Source of the DNA: Seohaeicola saemankumensis
Lineage (GTDB): Bacteria; Pseudomonadota; Alphaproteobacteria; Rhodobacterales; Rhodobacteraceae
Direction of reading: 5' to 3'
Assembly: GCF_020171285.1 (NCBI RefSeq)
Contig: NZ_JAIUZI010000004.1
Coordinates: 320,832 to 384,831, forward strand
DNA: 64,000 nucleotides
This document shows, piece by piece, positions 7,964 through 16,707 of the stretch (the first letter of the stretch is position 1; every line of letters begins with the position of its first letter). The position numbers and the translations under genes are program-made. The notes beneath the pieces are model-generated. The model searched no databases and was not told the DNA's origin. It saw only the letters and a list, made by a program, of their open reading frames with translations.

Positions 7964-8725
7964 TTACCAGGTCGCGTCCGGGTAGGCGCGCTGCAGCCAT
8001 TGCATCTGCGCCAGCAGGTGGCCCAGGTGCTCGGTGTGCATCGTGCCGGTGCGGCCGCCCTTCTGGGCATAGCGGTTTTCCGGCACGCTCAGCGTCGCCT
8101 TGTCCAGAACCCGGCCGACCAGCGCGTCGTATTCCTCGCGCAGGCTGGCGGGGTCCGGCGCGATGCCGGCCTCGGCCAGCACGGCGTCGCCTTCGTCCGA
8201 CAGGAACATCTCGCCCACATATGGATAGAGATAGTCCAGCGCCGCCTGCATGCGGTCGTGGCTTTCCGGCGTGCCGTCCCCCAGCGCCACCACCGTGTCG
8301 GCGGAGCGTTCGAGGTGATAGGCGACCTCCTTGCTGGCCTTTTCGGCAATCGCGGCGACACGGGCGTCGCTGCTTTTCAGCAGCCGGCCCAGGTAGATCG
8401 AATGCCAGGCGTCGAACAGGAACTGGCGCATCATGGTGCGGCCAAAGTCGCCGTTGGGCATTTCGCACAAGAGCAGGTTGCGGAAATCCCAGGCGTCGCG
8501 GTGAAAGGCCAGCGTGTCGGCGTCACGGCCCGCGCCCTCGATCTCGCCGGCCAGCCCCAGCCAGAGCTGGGTCTGCCCGATCATGTCGAGCGCGATATTG
8601 GCCAGCGCGATATCTTCCTCCAGCACCGGCGAATGGCCGCACCATTCCGATACCCGGTGCCCGATGATCAGGGTGTTGTCGCCCAGGCGGACCAACCCCT
8701 GGACCAGAGCTTCGTCGCGGGTCAT
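7964..8725 (-). CDS. paaC: Phenylacetyl-CoA epoxidase structural subunit PaaC
   Basis: The 253-residue ferritin-like protein is the non-catalytic partner of PaaA in the epoxidase core. The starting MTRDEALVQGLVRLGDN and the LEEDIALANIALDMIGQTQLWL helix are characteristic, and the tail keeps THTEHLGHLL-like spacing (MHTEHLGHLLAQMQ). The ATG at 8725 overlaps the paaB stop by one base (TGATG). The longer reading to 8998 is only paaB in another frame. Confidence 0.94.
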   Translation of the reverse strand: MTRDEALVQGLVRLGDNTLIIGHRVSEWCGHSPVLEEDIALANIALDMIGQTQLWLGLAGEIEGAGRDADTLAFHRDAWDFRNLLLCEMPNGDFGRTMMRQFLFDAWHSIYLGRLLKSSDARVAAIAEKASKEVAYHLERSADTVVALGDGTPESHDRMQAALDYLYPYVGEMFLSDEGDAVLAEAGIAPDPASLREEYDALVGRVLDKATLSVPENRYAQKGGRTGTMHTEHLGHLLAQMQWLQRAYPDATW

Positions 8726-9009
8726 CACATCGCCCCCACTTCGTCGGGAATGTCGTAGAAGGTCGGGTGGCGGTAGACCTTGCTTTCGGAGGGCTCGTAG
8801 AGCGGGCCCTTGTCCGAGGGCGACGAGGCGCTGATATGGTTGGCCTCGACCACCCAGATCGAGACGCCTTCGTTGCGGCGGGTATAGACGTCGCGGGCGT
8901 TCTTGATCGCCATGGCGGCGTCGGGCGCGTGCAGCGAGCCGACGTGGCGGTGGCTCATGCCGTGCTGGCCGCGAATGAACACTTCCCACAGGGGCCATTC
9001 GTTGTTCAT
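8725..9009 (-). CDS. paaB: Phenylacetyl-CoA epoxidase subunit PaaB
   Basis: The 94-residue protein is standard PaaB length and begins NEWPLWEVFIRGQHGMSHRH, the family signature. PaaB bridges PaaAC heterodimers and has no metal ligands. It overlaps paaC by one base and lies 67 bases after paaA. A ribosome site (GAGGA) precedes the ATG. Confidence 0.95.
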   Translation of the reverse strand: MNNEWPLWEVFIRGQHGMSHRHVGSLHAPDAAMAIKNARDVYTRRNEGVSIWVVEANHISASSPSDKGPLYEPSESKVYRHPTFYDIPDEVGAM

Positions 9010-9076
9010 GGGTAATCCTCCTCAGTGCGGCCGCGCTATGCGGGCCGGATCGTCATGTCGTGGTACGGGGGCCTGG

Positions 9077-10054
9077 TCACTCGGCGGCGATCTTGCGCGC
9101 CGCTTTCTTGCGGGCGTGGGCCAGCATCGCGTCGCGGACCCATCTGCCGTCTTCCCAGGCCTTGTTGCGGGCGGCGAGCCGGTCGGTGTTGCAGGGGCCG
9201 TTGCCCCGGATCACGTCGTGGAATTCGGCCCAGTCCGGCTCGCTAAAGTCGTAGTGACCGCGCTCCTCGTTCCACTTCAGCTTGGGATCGGGGATGGTCA
9301 GGCCGAGGAATTCGGCCTGTGGCACGGTCTGGTCGACGAACTTCTGGCGCAGCTCGTCGTTGGTGTTCATCTTGATCTTCCAGCGCATCGACTGTTCGGA
9401 ATGCACGCTGTCCTTGTCCGAGGGTCCGAACATCATCAGCGACGGGTACCACATCCGGTTCAGGGCATCCTGCGCCATCTTCTTTTGCGCCGGCGTGCCC
9501 TCTGCCATCTTGCGGATCGCGTCGTAGCCCTGGCGCTGGTGAAAGCTTTCCTCCTTGCAGACCCGGATCATCGCCCGGCTGTAGGGGCCGAACGAGGTGC
9601 GCTGCAGCGGCACCTGGTTCATGATCGCGGCGCCGTCCACCAGCCAGCCCACCGCGCCCATGTCGGCCCAGTTCAGCGTCGGGTAGTTGAAGATCGAGCT
9701 GTATTTCATGCGGCCGTCCAGCAGCATCTCGGTCAGCTCGTCGCGGCTGACGCCCAGCGTTTCGGCGGCGCAGTAGAGGTAGAGCCCATGGCCCGCCTCG
9801 TCCTGCACCTTGGCCAGCAGGATCGCCTTGCGCTCCAGCGTGGGCGCGCGGGTGATCCAGTTGCCCTCGGGCAGCTGGCCGACGATTTCGGAATGGGCGT
9901 GCTGGCCGATCTGGCGGATCAGCGTCTTGCGATAGCCTTCGGGCATCCAGTCCTTGGGCTCGATCTTTTCGCCCGCGTCGATGCGCGCCTGAAAGGCCGT
10001 CAGCTTCTCGGGATCTTCCTGGGTCGCCTCGGATTTGACCATCTGAGCATACAT
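9077..10054 (-). CDS. paaA: Phenylacetyl-CoA epoxidase catalytic subunit PaaA
   Basis: The 325-residue protein is the diiron oxygenase subunit that converts phenylacetyl-CoA to the 1,2-epoxide. Two helix pairs supply the iron ligands, with the visible ExxH motifs in [12 protein letters not shown] and [13 protein letters not shown], and the [20 protein letters not shown] stretch is strongly conserved in the family. It is the first epoxidase gene after paaJ. The C-terminus is rich in Lys and Ala, as in other alphaproteobacterial PaaA proteins. Confidence 0.96.
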   Translation of the reverse strand: MYAQMVKSEATQEDPEKLTAFQARIDAGEKIEPKDWMPEGYRKTLIRQIGQHAHSEIVGQLPEGNWITRAPTLERKAILLAKVQDEAGHGLYLYCAAETLGVSRDELTEMLLDGRMKYSSIFNYPTLNWADMGAVGWLVDGAAIMNQVPLQRTSFGPYSRAMIRVCKEESFHQRQGYDAIRKMAEGTPAQKKMAQDALNRMWYPSLMMFGPSDKDSVHSEQSMRWKIKMNTNDELRQKFVDQTVPQAEFLGLTIPDPKLKWNEERGHYDFSEPDWAEFHDVIRGNGPCNTDRLAARNKAWEDGRWVRDAMLAHARKKAARKIAAE

Positions 10055-10075
10055 TTGCGTTCTCCTCCCCGGGTC

Positions 10076-11278
10076 TCAGACCCGCTCAAGGATCAGGGCG
10101 GCGCCCTGACCGACTCCGACGCACATGGTGCAGAGCGCGTAGCGCCCGCCGGTGCGTTTCAACTGATAGGCCGCCGTCAGCACCAGCCGCGCGCCGGACA
10201 TGCCCAGCGGGTGGCCGATGGCGATGGCGCCGCCATTGGGGTTCACATGCGCCGCGTCGTCGGGCACGCCCAGTTCGCGCAGCGTGGCGAGTCCCTGGCT
10301 GGCGAAAGCCTCGTTCAATTCTATCACATCCATGTCGTCGATGGTGAGGCCCGCGCGCGACAGAACCTTGCGCGTGGCCGGCACCGGGCCGATGCCCATG
10401 ATGCGCGGTTCGACCCCTGCGGCCGACATGCCGACGACGCGGGCCATGGGCGTCAGCCCGTTTGCGGCGGCGGCGGATTCAGTCGCCAGCAGGATCGCCG
10501 CCGCGCCGTCATTGACGCCCGAGGCATTGCCCGCCGTCACCGTTTTCTCTGCGCCGTTCACACCCTTGAGTCCGCTCAGTTTTTCGGCGGTGGTACCGGG
10601 GCGGGGGTGTTCGTCGGTGTCGACCACGATGGGGTCGCCCTTGCGCTGCGGAATGGTGACGGGCGTGATCTCCTCCCCGAACACGCCCGCCTCCTGGGCC
10701 GCGGCCCAGCGGGCCTGCGACCGTGCCGCGAAGGCGTCCTGATCGGCGCGGCCGATCCGGTACTGTTCCGCGACATTGTCCGCCGTTTGCGGCATCGAAT
10801 CGGTGCCGTACATCTTGTCCATCTTCGGGTTGACGAAGCGCCAGCCGATGGTGGTGTCATAGACCGCGTTGGCGCGGGTAAAGGCGCTGGTCGCCTTGGG
10901 CATGACAAAGGGCGCGCGGCTCATGCTTTCGACGCCGCCGGCGATGGCCATGTCGTAATCGCCCGCCCGGATCCCGCGTGCCGCCATGCCGACCGCGTCC
11001 ATGCCGCTGGCGCAGAGGCGGTTGACGGTGGTGCCGGGCACATCGACCGGCAGCCCGGCCAGCAGCGCGGCCATGCGGGCGACGTTGCGGTTGTCTTCGC
11101 CGGCCTGGTTGGCCGAGCCAAAGATCACGTCATCGAGCGCGGCCCAGTTGACCTGTGGGTTGCGGGCCATCAGCGCGGCGATGGGCGCGGCGGCCAGATC
11201 GTCTGTGCGGACCTGGGACAGGGCGCCGCCGTAGCGGCCGATTGGCGTGCGCTGGGCGTCGCAGATAAAGGCGTCCAT
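10076..11278 (-). CDS. paaJ: 3-oxoadipyl-CoA / 3-oxo-dehydrosuberyl-CoA thiolase PaaJ
   Basis: The 400-residue thiolase acts at the two thiolytic steps of the lower phenylacetate pathway, giving acetyl-CoA and succinyl-CoA. The acyl-accepting cysteine is in [13 protein letters not shown], the catalytic histidine in [10 protein letters not shown], and the second cysteine in [20 protein letters not shown] precedes the ATG. It is the first gene of the minus-strand paa operon, and the promoter-operator region 11309-11357 lies just upstream. PcaF of the beta-ketoadipate pathway is an alternative name for the same reaction. Confidence 0.92.
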   Translation of the reverse strand: MDAFICDAQRTPIGRYGGALSQVRTDDLAAAPIAALMARNPQVNWAALDDVIFGSANQAGEDNRNVARMAALLAGLPVDVPGTTVNRLCASGMDAVGMAARGIRAGDYDMAIAGGVESMSRAPFVMPKATSAFTRANAVYDTTIGWRFVNPKMDKMYGTDSMPQTADNVAEQYRIGRADQDAFAARSQARWAAAQEAGVFGEEITPVTIPQRKGDPIVVDTDEHPRPGTTAEKLSGLKGVNGAEKTVTAGNASGVNDGAAAILLATESAAAANGLTPMARVVGMSAAGVEPRIMGIGPVPATRKVLSRAGLTIDDMDVIELNEAFASQGLATLRELGVPDDAAHVNPNGGAIAIGHPLGMSGARLVLTAAYQLKRTGGRYALCTMCVGVGQGAALILERV

Positions 11279-11308
11279 CGGGTGTGATCTCCTCTTGCGC
11301 GGCGACGA

Positions 11309-11332
11309 TTAAGTGACCGCTTGGTCGGGTAA
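11309..11332. promoter_or_regulatory. Candidate TetR-type operator in front of paaJ
   Basis: This 24-bp interrupted palindrome has perfect matched parts TTA, GACC, GGTC and TAA, separated by 3, 4 and 3 bases. It covers the start of the -10 element of the predicted paaJ promoter, so a bound repressor would block it. TetR repressors of phenylacetate genes recognise palindromes of this general GACC/GGTC kind. The likely binder is the TetR protein at 1851-2447. I found no second copy in the intergenic regions I compared. Confidence 0.6.
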
Positions 11333-11357
11333 TAGGGGCGCATGTGATTCGGGGCAA
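11329..11357 (-). promoter_or_regulatory. Predicted sigma-70 promoter of paaJABCDE
   Basis: On the minus strand TTGCCC (11352-11357) and TATTAC (11329-11334) are 17 bases apart, each matching four of six consensus positions. Transcription would begin about 40-45 bases before the paaJ ATG. The -10 element overlaps the palindrome at 11309-11332. Confidence 0.5.
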
Positions 11358-11410
11358 GTAAAATGTAACGCAGAACTACGACATTTCGGTTTCTTGTAAC
11401 ACGAGGCGGG

Positions 11411-14400
11411 TCAATCGGCGCCAACCACCGTGAAGGCGGCCCAATAGGACGGGTGATAGTGGAACGCCGGGCGGCCGGGGTTGTCGAGAATGGCCAGGGT
11501 CGCGGCGCGCAGGGCATCGGCGTGGCGCAGGTCGGGGGTGGCGCGGCGGGCGTCAAAGAGGCCAGTGGTGATGTCCACGGCGGCGCTGGAATAGACCGAC
11601 CAATGGGTGACCAGCAGCGATTGCGCGCCGGCCTGGAAGAAGGCGCGCGCCAGACCGGACAGCCCGTCGGCGTCGCCGCTGCCGCCGGCGGCGGTGTTGC
11701 AGGCCGAGAGCACCACCAGCCGGGCGTTCATGTCCATGGTGGCGATTTCGGCAGCGGTCAGCAGCCCGTCGTCCTGTTCGGTGGCGCGCCGGGGCGGGGT
11801 CATCACCAGCCCGGGGCTGTTGGCACCGGCCTCGCCCGCAGTCAGCCCGTGGGTGGCAAAGACCAGCACATCGGCGGCGGCCAGCGCGCCGCTCTGGTTC
11901 AGCGACTTGATCCGGGTTTCGGTGGCCTCGGCGCCGAGGATCAGCTGGCGCCGGTCGGCGGCAAAGCCGCTGGCGATGGCGCGCAGCTCGCAGACCGTGT
12001 CGGGCAGGCGAGGCAGGGCGGACAGGAAGGCAGGATCGGCCAGCGATCCGGTGGTGTCCAGCGGGGTTTGCAACGGCGGCGCGGCGCGCAGGGCGGCCAG
12101 TTGCAGGCTGTCGCAGGCCAGCGATTGCGCCCGCCCGATCACCGGGTCGCCGATGCCCAGCAGGGTTTCGGCGGTGTCGGGGGCGGGGCGGGTCCGGCGC
12201 AGGGCGCGCAGGCTGCCGACCGAGGGCAGCACCGAAAGCGCGTGGTGGCGGATCATCCAGTCCGGCGGCTGGCCGGGGTCCGCAGGGGTGACCGCGAGCG
12301 CCGCGAAGGGCAGCCGCAGCAGGTCGGAGGGCGGCACCACGATCAGGTGGTCGCGCCCGGCGATCGCCCCGGCCACCGGGGCAAAGAGATCGGCGTAGAG
12401 CCCATGCGCCAGCGCCGTGTCGAAACCGCCGGCGTCCCCGGTCTCTTCTTCGTCGACCATCGCGCCGCGCAGCCCCTGCGCCCCGCCCGTGCCGCAGCCC
12501 GGATCGCTGACCGCGACCTGGCAGCGGAAGCGGGTGATGCGGTCGTTCAGGGCGCGGCGGCTGATTTCGGGGATCCGCGCCACCGTGACGCTGTCGCGGG
12601 TCAGCGCGATGACATGGTTCGACGAGCCCTCGAGCCCCTGGATCATCGCGGGGGCGAGGCTAGGCAGCAGGAAGGTGACCAGCGCCTCGTCCGGGGCCAG
12701 CAAGCGCTGAACCTCGGCCAGCGGCACCGGGTCGATACGGCCGATGCCGGCGGTGTCCAGCCCCAGCGCGTTCAGCGTGGTTTCGACCTCGGAAAGCTCC
12801 GTTTCGATCTGGCGCACGCGGGCCGACAGCACCTGTGCCTGTGCGCCTGCCGGGGCCGCGGTCAGCCGGGCCAGCGTGGCGGCCTGTTCCTCGGTCAGGT
12901 CGCGGCGGCGCGACAGCAGCGCGGCGCGGTTCGGGTCGGTGACGGCGAGGCGGGTTTCCAGCGCGCTCAGCGCCTGTGCGGACCGGGTGACATGGGTCCA
13001 TTGCAGCGCCTCAAAGGCCTCTGCCGCGCGGTCCTGTTGCAGCAGCGTCCAGGCGAAGAGTTCAAAGTCCCAGCCAGCCTGTGCCAGCTGCGCCCGGTAG
13101 AGTGGCGATTTGCGCGCCTCGGTCAGCCGGTGAAAGCCTTGGGTCGCGGCATCCAGCCGGCCTTCGACGAGGTCGAGCTGCGCCAGCTTGGCGCGGGTGT
13201 CGATGCTTTGCGGGGCGATGTCGGGCAGGGCGGTGTCGTTGATGGTCACTGCCTCGGCCAGCAGGGCGCGGGCAGGATCGCGCCAGCCCGCCACCAGCGC
13301 GGTATCGGCGGCATTGACGAGCGTCAGGGCGAAATCGGGGCTGCCGGGCGGGGCCAGCGGGCGCAGATCGTCTATGGCGGCGATCAGGGGCGCGACGGGG
13401 ATGTCTGCCGCGCCCCGGTCGATCGCGGCCATCGCGGCGAGGTTCATCAGCCGCACCCGCTGGCTGGCCACCAGCCAGGGGTCGTCTGTCGCCTCGGCCA
13501 CCGCGTCGCGGGCGCGGGCGAGCCAGAGATCCGCCTGTTCGGGCGCGCCGGTGTCGAGGAAAAACCGCGCCCGGTTTCCGGCGGCAACGGCGCGGTCGAT
13601 GGCGGGTTCGCGCTGTGCGTCGGCGGTGCGGGCGGCGTCGGCGGCATCGAACAGGCGCGCGGCTCCGTCCGCATCGCCGGACTGGTGCAGGGTCCAGGCC
13701 AGGTGATCGTAGTAGAGATGCAGGTGGCGGCGGCCCTCGGCGTTGCGTTCGAGGATGGCGATGGCCTCGCGCAGGCTGCGGGCGGCGGCCTGCTGCTGGC
13801 CGAAATAGCCCTCGGCGGTGGCAACGGCGCGCATCGCCTGCGCCAGCCGCAGCGCGTCGGGGTCCGGCAGGCCGCGGGCAAAGGTGATGGCGGTGCGGGC
13901 GGTCTCCAGCCGGTCCAGCGTGTCGATGCTGGCGCCGTCGCCCAGCTGCATCGCGGTTTCGGCCATTTCACGCACAAAGCGCTGTTCCTCGTCGCTGAGC
14001 GGTCCCGAGGTCAGCCAGGCCAGCAACTCTTGCCGCGCGCGGTCGTACTGGCCCGCGTTATGCAGCGCGAAATAGCGCTGGAAGCGCAGGTTGCGCAGGG
14101 TGCCGTCGCGGTCGGCGCCGGTCAGAAAGGTGCGAGCGATCACCATCTTGCCCTCGATCAGCGCGGCGAGATCGCCGGCGCGGCCCTCTGTCTCGGCGGT
14201 ATCGGCCAGCGTGCCAAAGCGGCCATAGAGCGCGCCGTAGGTGGTGGCGATCTGAGACGGGTCGGTCTGGGTCAGCTCGGTCAGCGCCAGCACCGCGTCG
14301 GCATAGCCGCTGGCATCCAGAAACAGGCCCACCGTGATATTGGCCACGACCGCGTGCAGCGGGGTGTCGCGCGACAGGGACAGCGCCTGCCGCAGCCGGG

Positions 14401-14800
14401 GCAGGGCGGCGGCGGTGTCGCCCTGCCGGATCTCTTGCGCCGCCAGCTGTGTCAGCGCGGTGAACCCGGCCTCGCCCGCCAGTTGACCACGGGCGGCCAG
14501 ATAGGTGATCGCCTCTTGCCACAGGCGCGCGGCCCGGGCGGTGTCGCCCGCCACCGTGGCCGTCAGATAGGCGAGGTTGTTCAGCGCATGGCCATAGGCC
14601 CCGGCATCGGGCGCGGCCATGGCGCGGGCGGCGTCCAGCGCGGCGGTGGCGCGCGCCATCGCCAGCGTGCCGTCTCCGGCCTGAAACGCCTCGAGCGTCG
14701 ACCGGTGCATGGCCTGCAGGTCGGGTTCGGGCGTTTGCGCGGCGGCCGGACCAAGACCCAGCCCCGCGATCAGCGCCAAGGCCGCCAGCCGCGCACGCAC
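11411..14800 (-). CDS. Exported TPR-CHAT caspase-like protease
   Basis: The 1129-residue product starts at a GTG five bases after the preceding gene. It opens with a Sec signal (VRARLAALALIAGLGLGPAAAQ). A long alanine-rich helical-repeat region of TPR type follows to about residue 650, then a Glu/Arg coiled coil, then a C-terminal CHAT domain. The catalytic dyad looks intact: His near 984 in VFATHGLTAGEAG and Cys near 1034 in VVLSACNTAAGG, followed by the typical ARAFFQAGAQSLLVTHWSV. CHAT proteases cut partners bound by their repeats and are usually cytoplasmic. An export signal is notable. It is the last gene of an operon with caspase-like, trypsin-like and rhodanese-like exported proteins. 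Confidence 0.85.
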   Translation of the reverse strand: MRARLAALALIAGLGLGPAAAQTPEPDLQAMHRSTLEAFQAGDGTLAMARATAALDAARAMAAPDAGAYGHALNNLAYLTATVAGDTARAARLWQEAITYLAARGQLAGEAGFTALTQLAAQEIRQGDTAAALPRLRQALSLSRDTPLHAVVANITVGLFLDASGYADAVLALTELTQTDPSQIATTYGALYGRFGTLADTAETEGRAGDLAALIEGKMVIARTFLTGADRDGTLRNLRFQRYFALHNAGQYDRARQELLAWLTSGPLSDEEQRFVREMAETAMQLGDGASIDTLDRLETARTAITFARGLPDPDALRLAQAMRAVATAEGYFGQQQAAARSLREAIAILERNAEGRRHLHLYYDHLAWTLHQSGDADGAARLFDAADAARTADAQREPAIDRAVAAGNRARFFLDTGAPEQADLWLARARDAVAEATDDPWLVASQRVRLMNLAAMAAIDRGAADIPVAPLIAAIDDLRPLAPPGSPDFALTLVNAADTALVAGWRDPARALLAEAVTINDTALPDIAPQSIDTRAKLAQLDLVEGRLDAATQGFHRLTEARKSPLYRAQLAQAGWDFELFAWTLLQQDRAAEAFEALQWTHVTRSAQALSALETRLAVTDPNRAALLSRRRDLTEEQAATLARLTAAPAGAQAQVLSARVRQIETELSEVETTLNALGLDTAGIGRIDPVPLAEVQRLLAPDEALVTFLLPSLAPAMIQGLEGSSNHVIALTRDSVTVARIPEISRRALNDRITRFRCQVAVSDPGCGTGGAQGLRGAMVDEEETGDAGGFDTALAHGLYADLFAPVAGAIAGRDHLIVVPPSDLLRLPFAALAVTPADPGQPPDWMIRHHALSVLPSVGSLRALRRTRPAPDTAETLLGIGDPVIGRAQSLACDSLQLAALRAAPPLQTPLDTTGSLADPAFLSALPRLPDTVCELRAIASGFAADRRQLILGAEATETRIKSLNQSGALAAADVLVFATHGLTAGEAGANSPGLVMTPPRRATEQDDGLLTAAEIATMDMNARLVVLSACNTAAGGSGDADGLSGLARAFFQAGAQSLLVTHWSVYSSAAVDITTGLFDARRATPDLRHADALRAATLAILDNPGRPAFHYHPSYWAAFTVVGAD

Positions 14801-14805
14801 CGGGC

Positions 14806-15606
14806 TCAGAAGCCCGCCGGAACCAGCCGCAGACCGGCCATCTGCCAGGCCTGCAACCCGCCGCGATACCAGTAGACGTTGGTATAGCCGGCGGCGACCG
14901 TGCGCAGGGTCGCGTTGTAGCTGAGCCAGCACATCGGATCGCTGCAATAGAGCACGATGGGCATGTCGGTCTCGCCGCCTGTCACCTGTTGCAGCCATTG
15001 CCCGGCCTGCTGTTGCAGGCGGTCCCGAAAGTGGCCGGAATTGGCCAGCGCCGGGGCCATCAGCGCGTCAGGCAGGCTGTAATCGCTGCCCAGCACGTCG
15101 ATCAGCACAAGGTCCATGCCGCTTTCGATTGCCTCGGCCAGCCCCTGCGTGCTGACCACCGCCGCGCCAGGCAGGCTGGTGGGGGTGGGGGCGTGCATCC
15201 GGCCCGACCGCAATTGGGCGGTCGGCTGAACGCCGTAATCCCGGCCCTCGAAGGCCTGGATCTGGGGGTCGATGGCCGGGCCGTCGGTCTGAGCGTTATC
15301 CTGGTTGCTGTCGGGGGCGGGTTCGGGCTGTGGGGTGTCGAACTGTGATCCAAAGCCGTCGTTCGGCGCTGGTGCGGCCACCGGTGCGGGGCCCGCGCCG
15401 GTGTCGAAACTGCCGCCGAATCCGTCCGAGGACTGCGCCGGGGGCGGTTGTGTCGGGCTGGGGGCGGGGGCGGACGGGCCGCCGGAATAGCCGCCGAAGC
15501 TGCCGCCGAAATCATCGGCCAGCGCGGCCCCGCCGCCGAGCAGCAGCGGGATGGAAATCACGAGGGCATATCGGGCTGCCCCGGCCCGCCGGTTACCCCT
15601 GAACAT
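14806..15606 (-). CDS. Exported rhodanese-like protein with repeated FGGSF motifs
   Basis: The 266-residue product has a signal peptide (YALVISIPLLLGGGAALA), then a proline-rich, disordered stretch with three DxFGxxF repeats (DDFGGSF, DGFGGSF, DGFGSQF). The C-terminal rhodanese-like domain has its active loop in LYCSDPMCWLSYNA, close to the CxxCW type found in periplasmic proteins linked to PQQ-dependent alcohol oxidation. I start at the ATG at 15606, which overlaps the protease gene upstream by 14 bases; the longer reading to 15738 is that gene in another frame. The two loop cysteines could form a redox or persulfide site. Confidence 0.75.
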   Translation of the reverse strand: MFRGNRRAGAARYALVISIPLLLGGGAALADDFGGSFGGYSGGPSAPAPSPTQPPPAQSSDGFGGSFDTGAGPAPVAAPAPNDGFGSQFDTPQPEPAPDSNQDNAQTDGPAIDPQIQAFEGRDYGVQPTAQLRSGRMHAPTPTSLPGAAVVSTQGLAEAIESGMDLVLIDVLGSDYSLPDALMAPALANSGHFRDRLQQQAGQWLQQVTGGETDMPIVLYCSDPMCWLSYNATLRTVAAGYTNVYWYRGGLQAWQMAGLRLVPAGF

Positions 15607-16663
15607 GGCCGGCGATCCAGTCAAAGTACTTGGACACGCGGGTGTAGACGCCATAGAGGCTTTCGTGGCCGCAGTTCTTGTTGGCGCCGATGGGCTTGCG
15701 GTTCCAGCTGACGACGCCGACCTGCAGCCATTCCCCATTGGCCGCCCTGACCATCAGCGGCCCGCCGCTGTCGCCGTTGCACATGGTGCGCTGGCCCGAT
15801 TGCGTTCCGGCGCAGACCATGCCGTCGGTCAGCGCGTCGCCGATGTTCTGGGCCAGGATGGCAAAGGCCTGTTCCAGCTTGTCGATCGGGATGCGGTTGC
15901 TTTCGCCCATGCCCAGAAGGAAGCCGCCCATGTCGCGCCGGGTCTGTTCGGCCATGCCCGCGTTGCAGGTATCGTTGGGGAAGATGTCGATGTTGGTTTC
16001 CATCAGGTTGATCGGGAATTTGCCATCCTCGAGCATCCCCCAGCCGATCACCGTGGCCGGGCCGTTGGGCGGCTGTTCGCCCTGCCGCTGGATGTGGATC
16101 GCCGAAACCGGGCCGGAGCTGCTGGTGATCGGTTCGGCCAGTTGCAGCAGCGCGATGTCATTGTCGATCAGCGTGGGGTTATAGGCCTCGTGCGGGATCA
16201 CCCGCGCCACCTTGCGCAGATCGCCCTGCCGCATGTCGACCGCCCCCGAGCGGACCAGGATGCTGGCCGGGTCCGAAGCGCTGCCGTCTTCTCCGACGAC
16301 GCAATGCGCCGCGGTCAGGATCCATTGGCGGGCGATGATCGAGCCGCCGCAGAACTGGGACTGGAACCGGCTTTCGGGGGTGTCGTCCACCTTGTCCGCC
16401 GAATGCAGCGAGACCTGCGCCGGCCAGCTGCCGTCCTGCGCCGGCGTGCCGCCAAAGATGCGCGAGGCGCTGTCGTCCTGCCCCAGCGCCGAGGCGCGTT
16501 CCTTGAGCGCCAGCACATGGGCGCGGACCTGAACCTCGCCCGGGGCCGAGGGCACGGCGATGTCCGACAGCGTGGTTTGCTGCGCCGTGGCGGCCAGTGG
16601 CGACAGGGCCAGCGCGGCGCTCAGGATCAGCGCTGCATTGCGATTGGGAAATGATGCTTTCAT
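15593..16663 (-). CDS. Exported trypsin-fold serine protease
   Basis: The 356-residue S1-family protease has a signal peptide (LILSAALALSPLAATAQ) and a propeptide ending at IFGG (69-72), the usual zymogen cleavage site. The catalytic triad is complete: H120 in LTAAHC, D169 in DNDIALLQL, S299 in CNGDSGGPL. The residue at the trypsin Asp189 position is T293, so cleavage after Arg/Lys is not expected. An insertion around residues 231-275 enlarges one surface loop. It lies between the caspase-like and rhodanese-like genes and overlaps the latter, so co-expression is expected. Confidence 0.9.
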   Translation of the reverse strand: MKASFPNRNAALILSAALALSPLAATAQQTTLSDIAVPSAPGEVQVRAHVLALKERASALGQDDSASRIFGGTPAQDGSWPAQVSLHSADKVDDTPESRFQSQFCGGSIIARQWILTAAHCVVGEDGSASDPASILVRSGAVDMRQGDLRKVARVIPHEAYNPTLIDNDIALLQLAEPITSSSGPVSAIHIQRQGEQPPNGPATVIGWGMLEDGKFPINLMETNIDIFPNDTCNAGMAEQTRRDMGGFLLGMGESNRIPIDKLEQAFAILAQNIGDALTDGMVCAGTQSGQRTMCNGDSGGPLMVRAANGEWLQVGVVSWNRKPIGANKNCGHESLYGVYTRVSKYFDWIAGHVQG

Positions 16664-16707
16664 GTGGTCCTCCGAGTAATCCGTGTTTTTGTTGCGGCCG
16701 GGCCGCG

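Noticed and set aside
8903..11287. Plus-strand open frame of 794 codons opposite paaA and paaJ
   Set aside because: Its protein is rich in His, Arg, Gln and Ala without any domain, as expected for a shadow frame of high-GC genes; the opposite strand encodes intact paaA and paaJ.
11453..14875. Plus-strand open frame of 1140 codons opposite the CHAT gene
   Set aside because: It is a low-complexity Gly/Gln/Arg-rich antisense shadow. The minus strand carries a CHAT protein with catalytic residues and a signal peptide.
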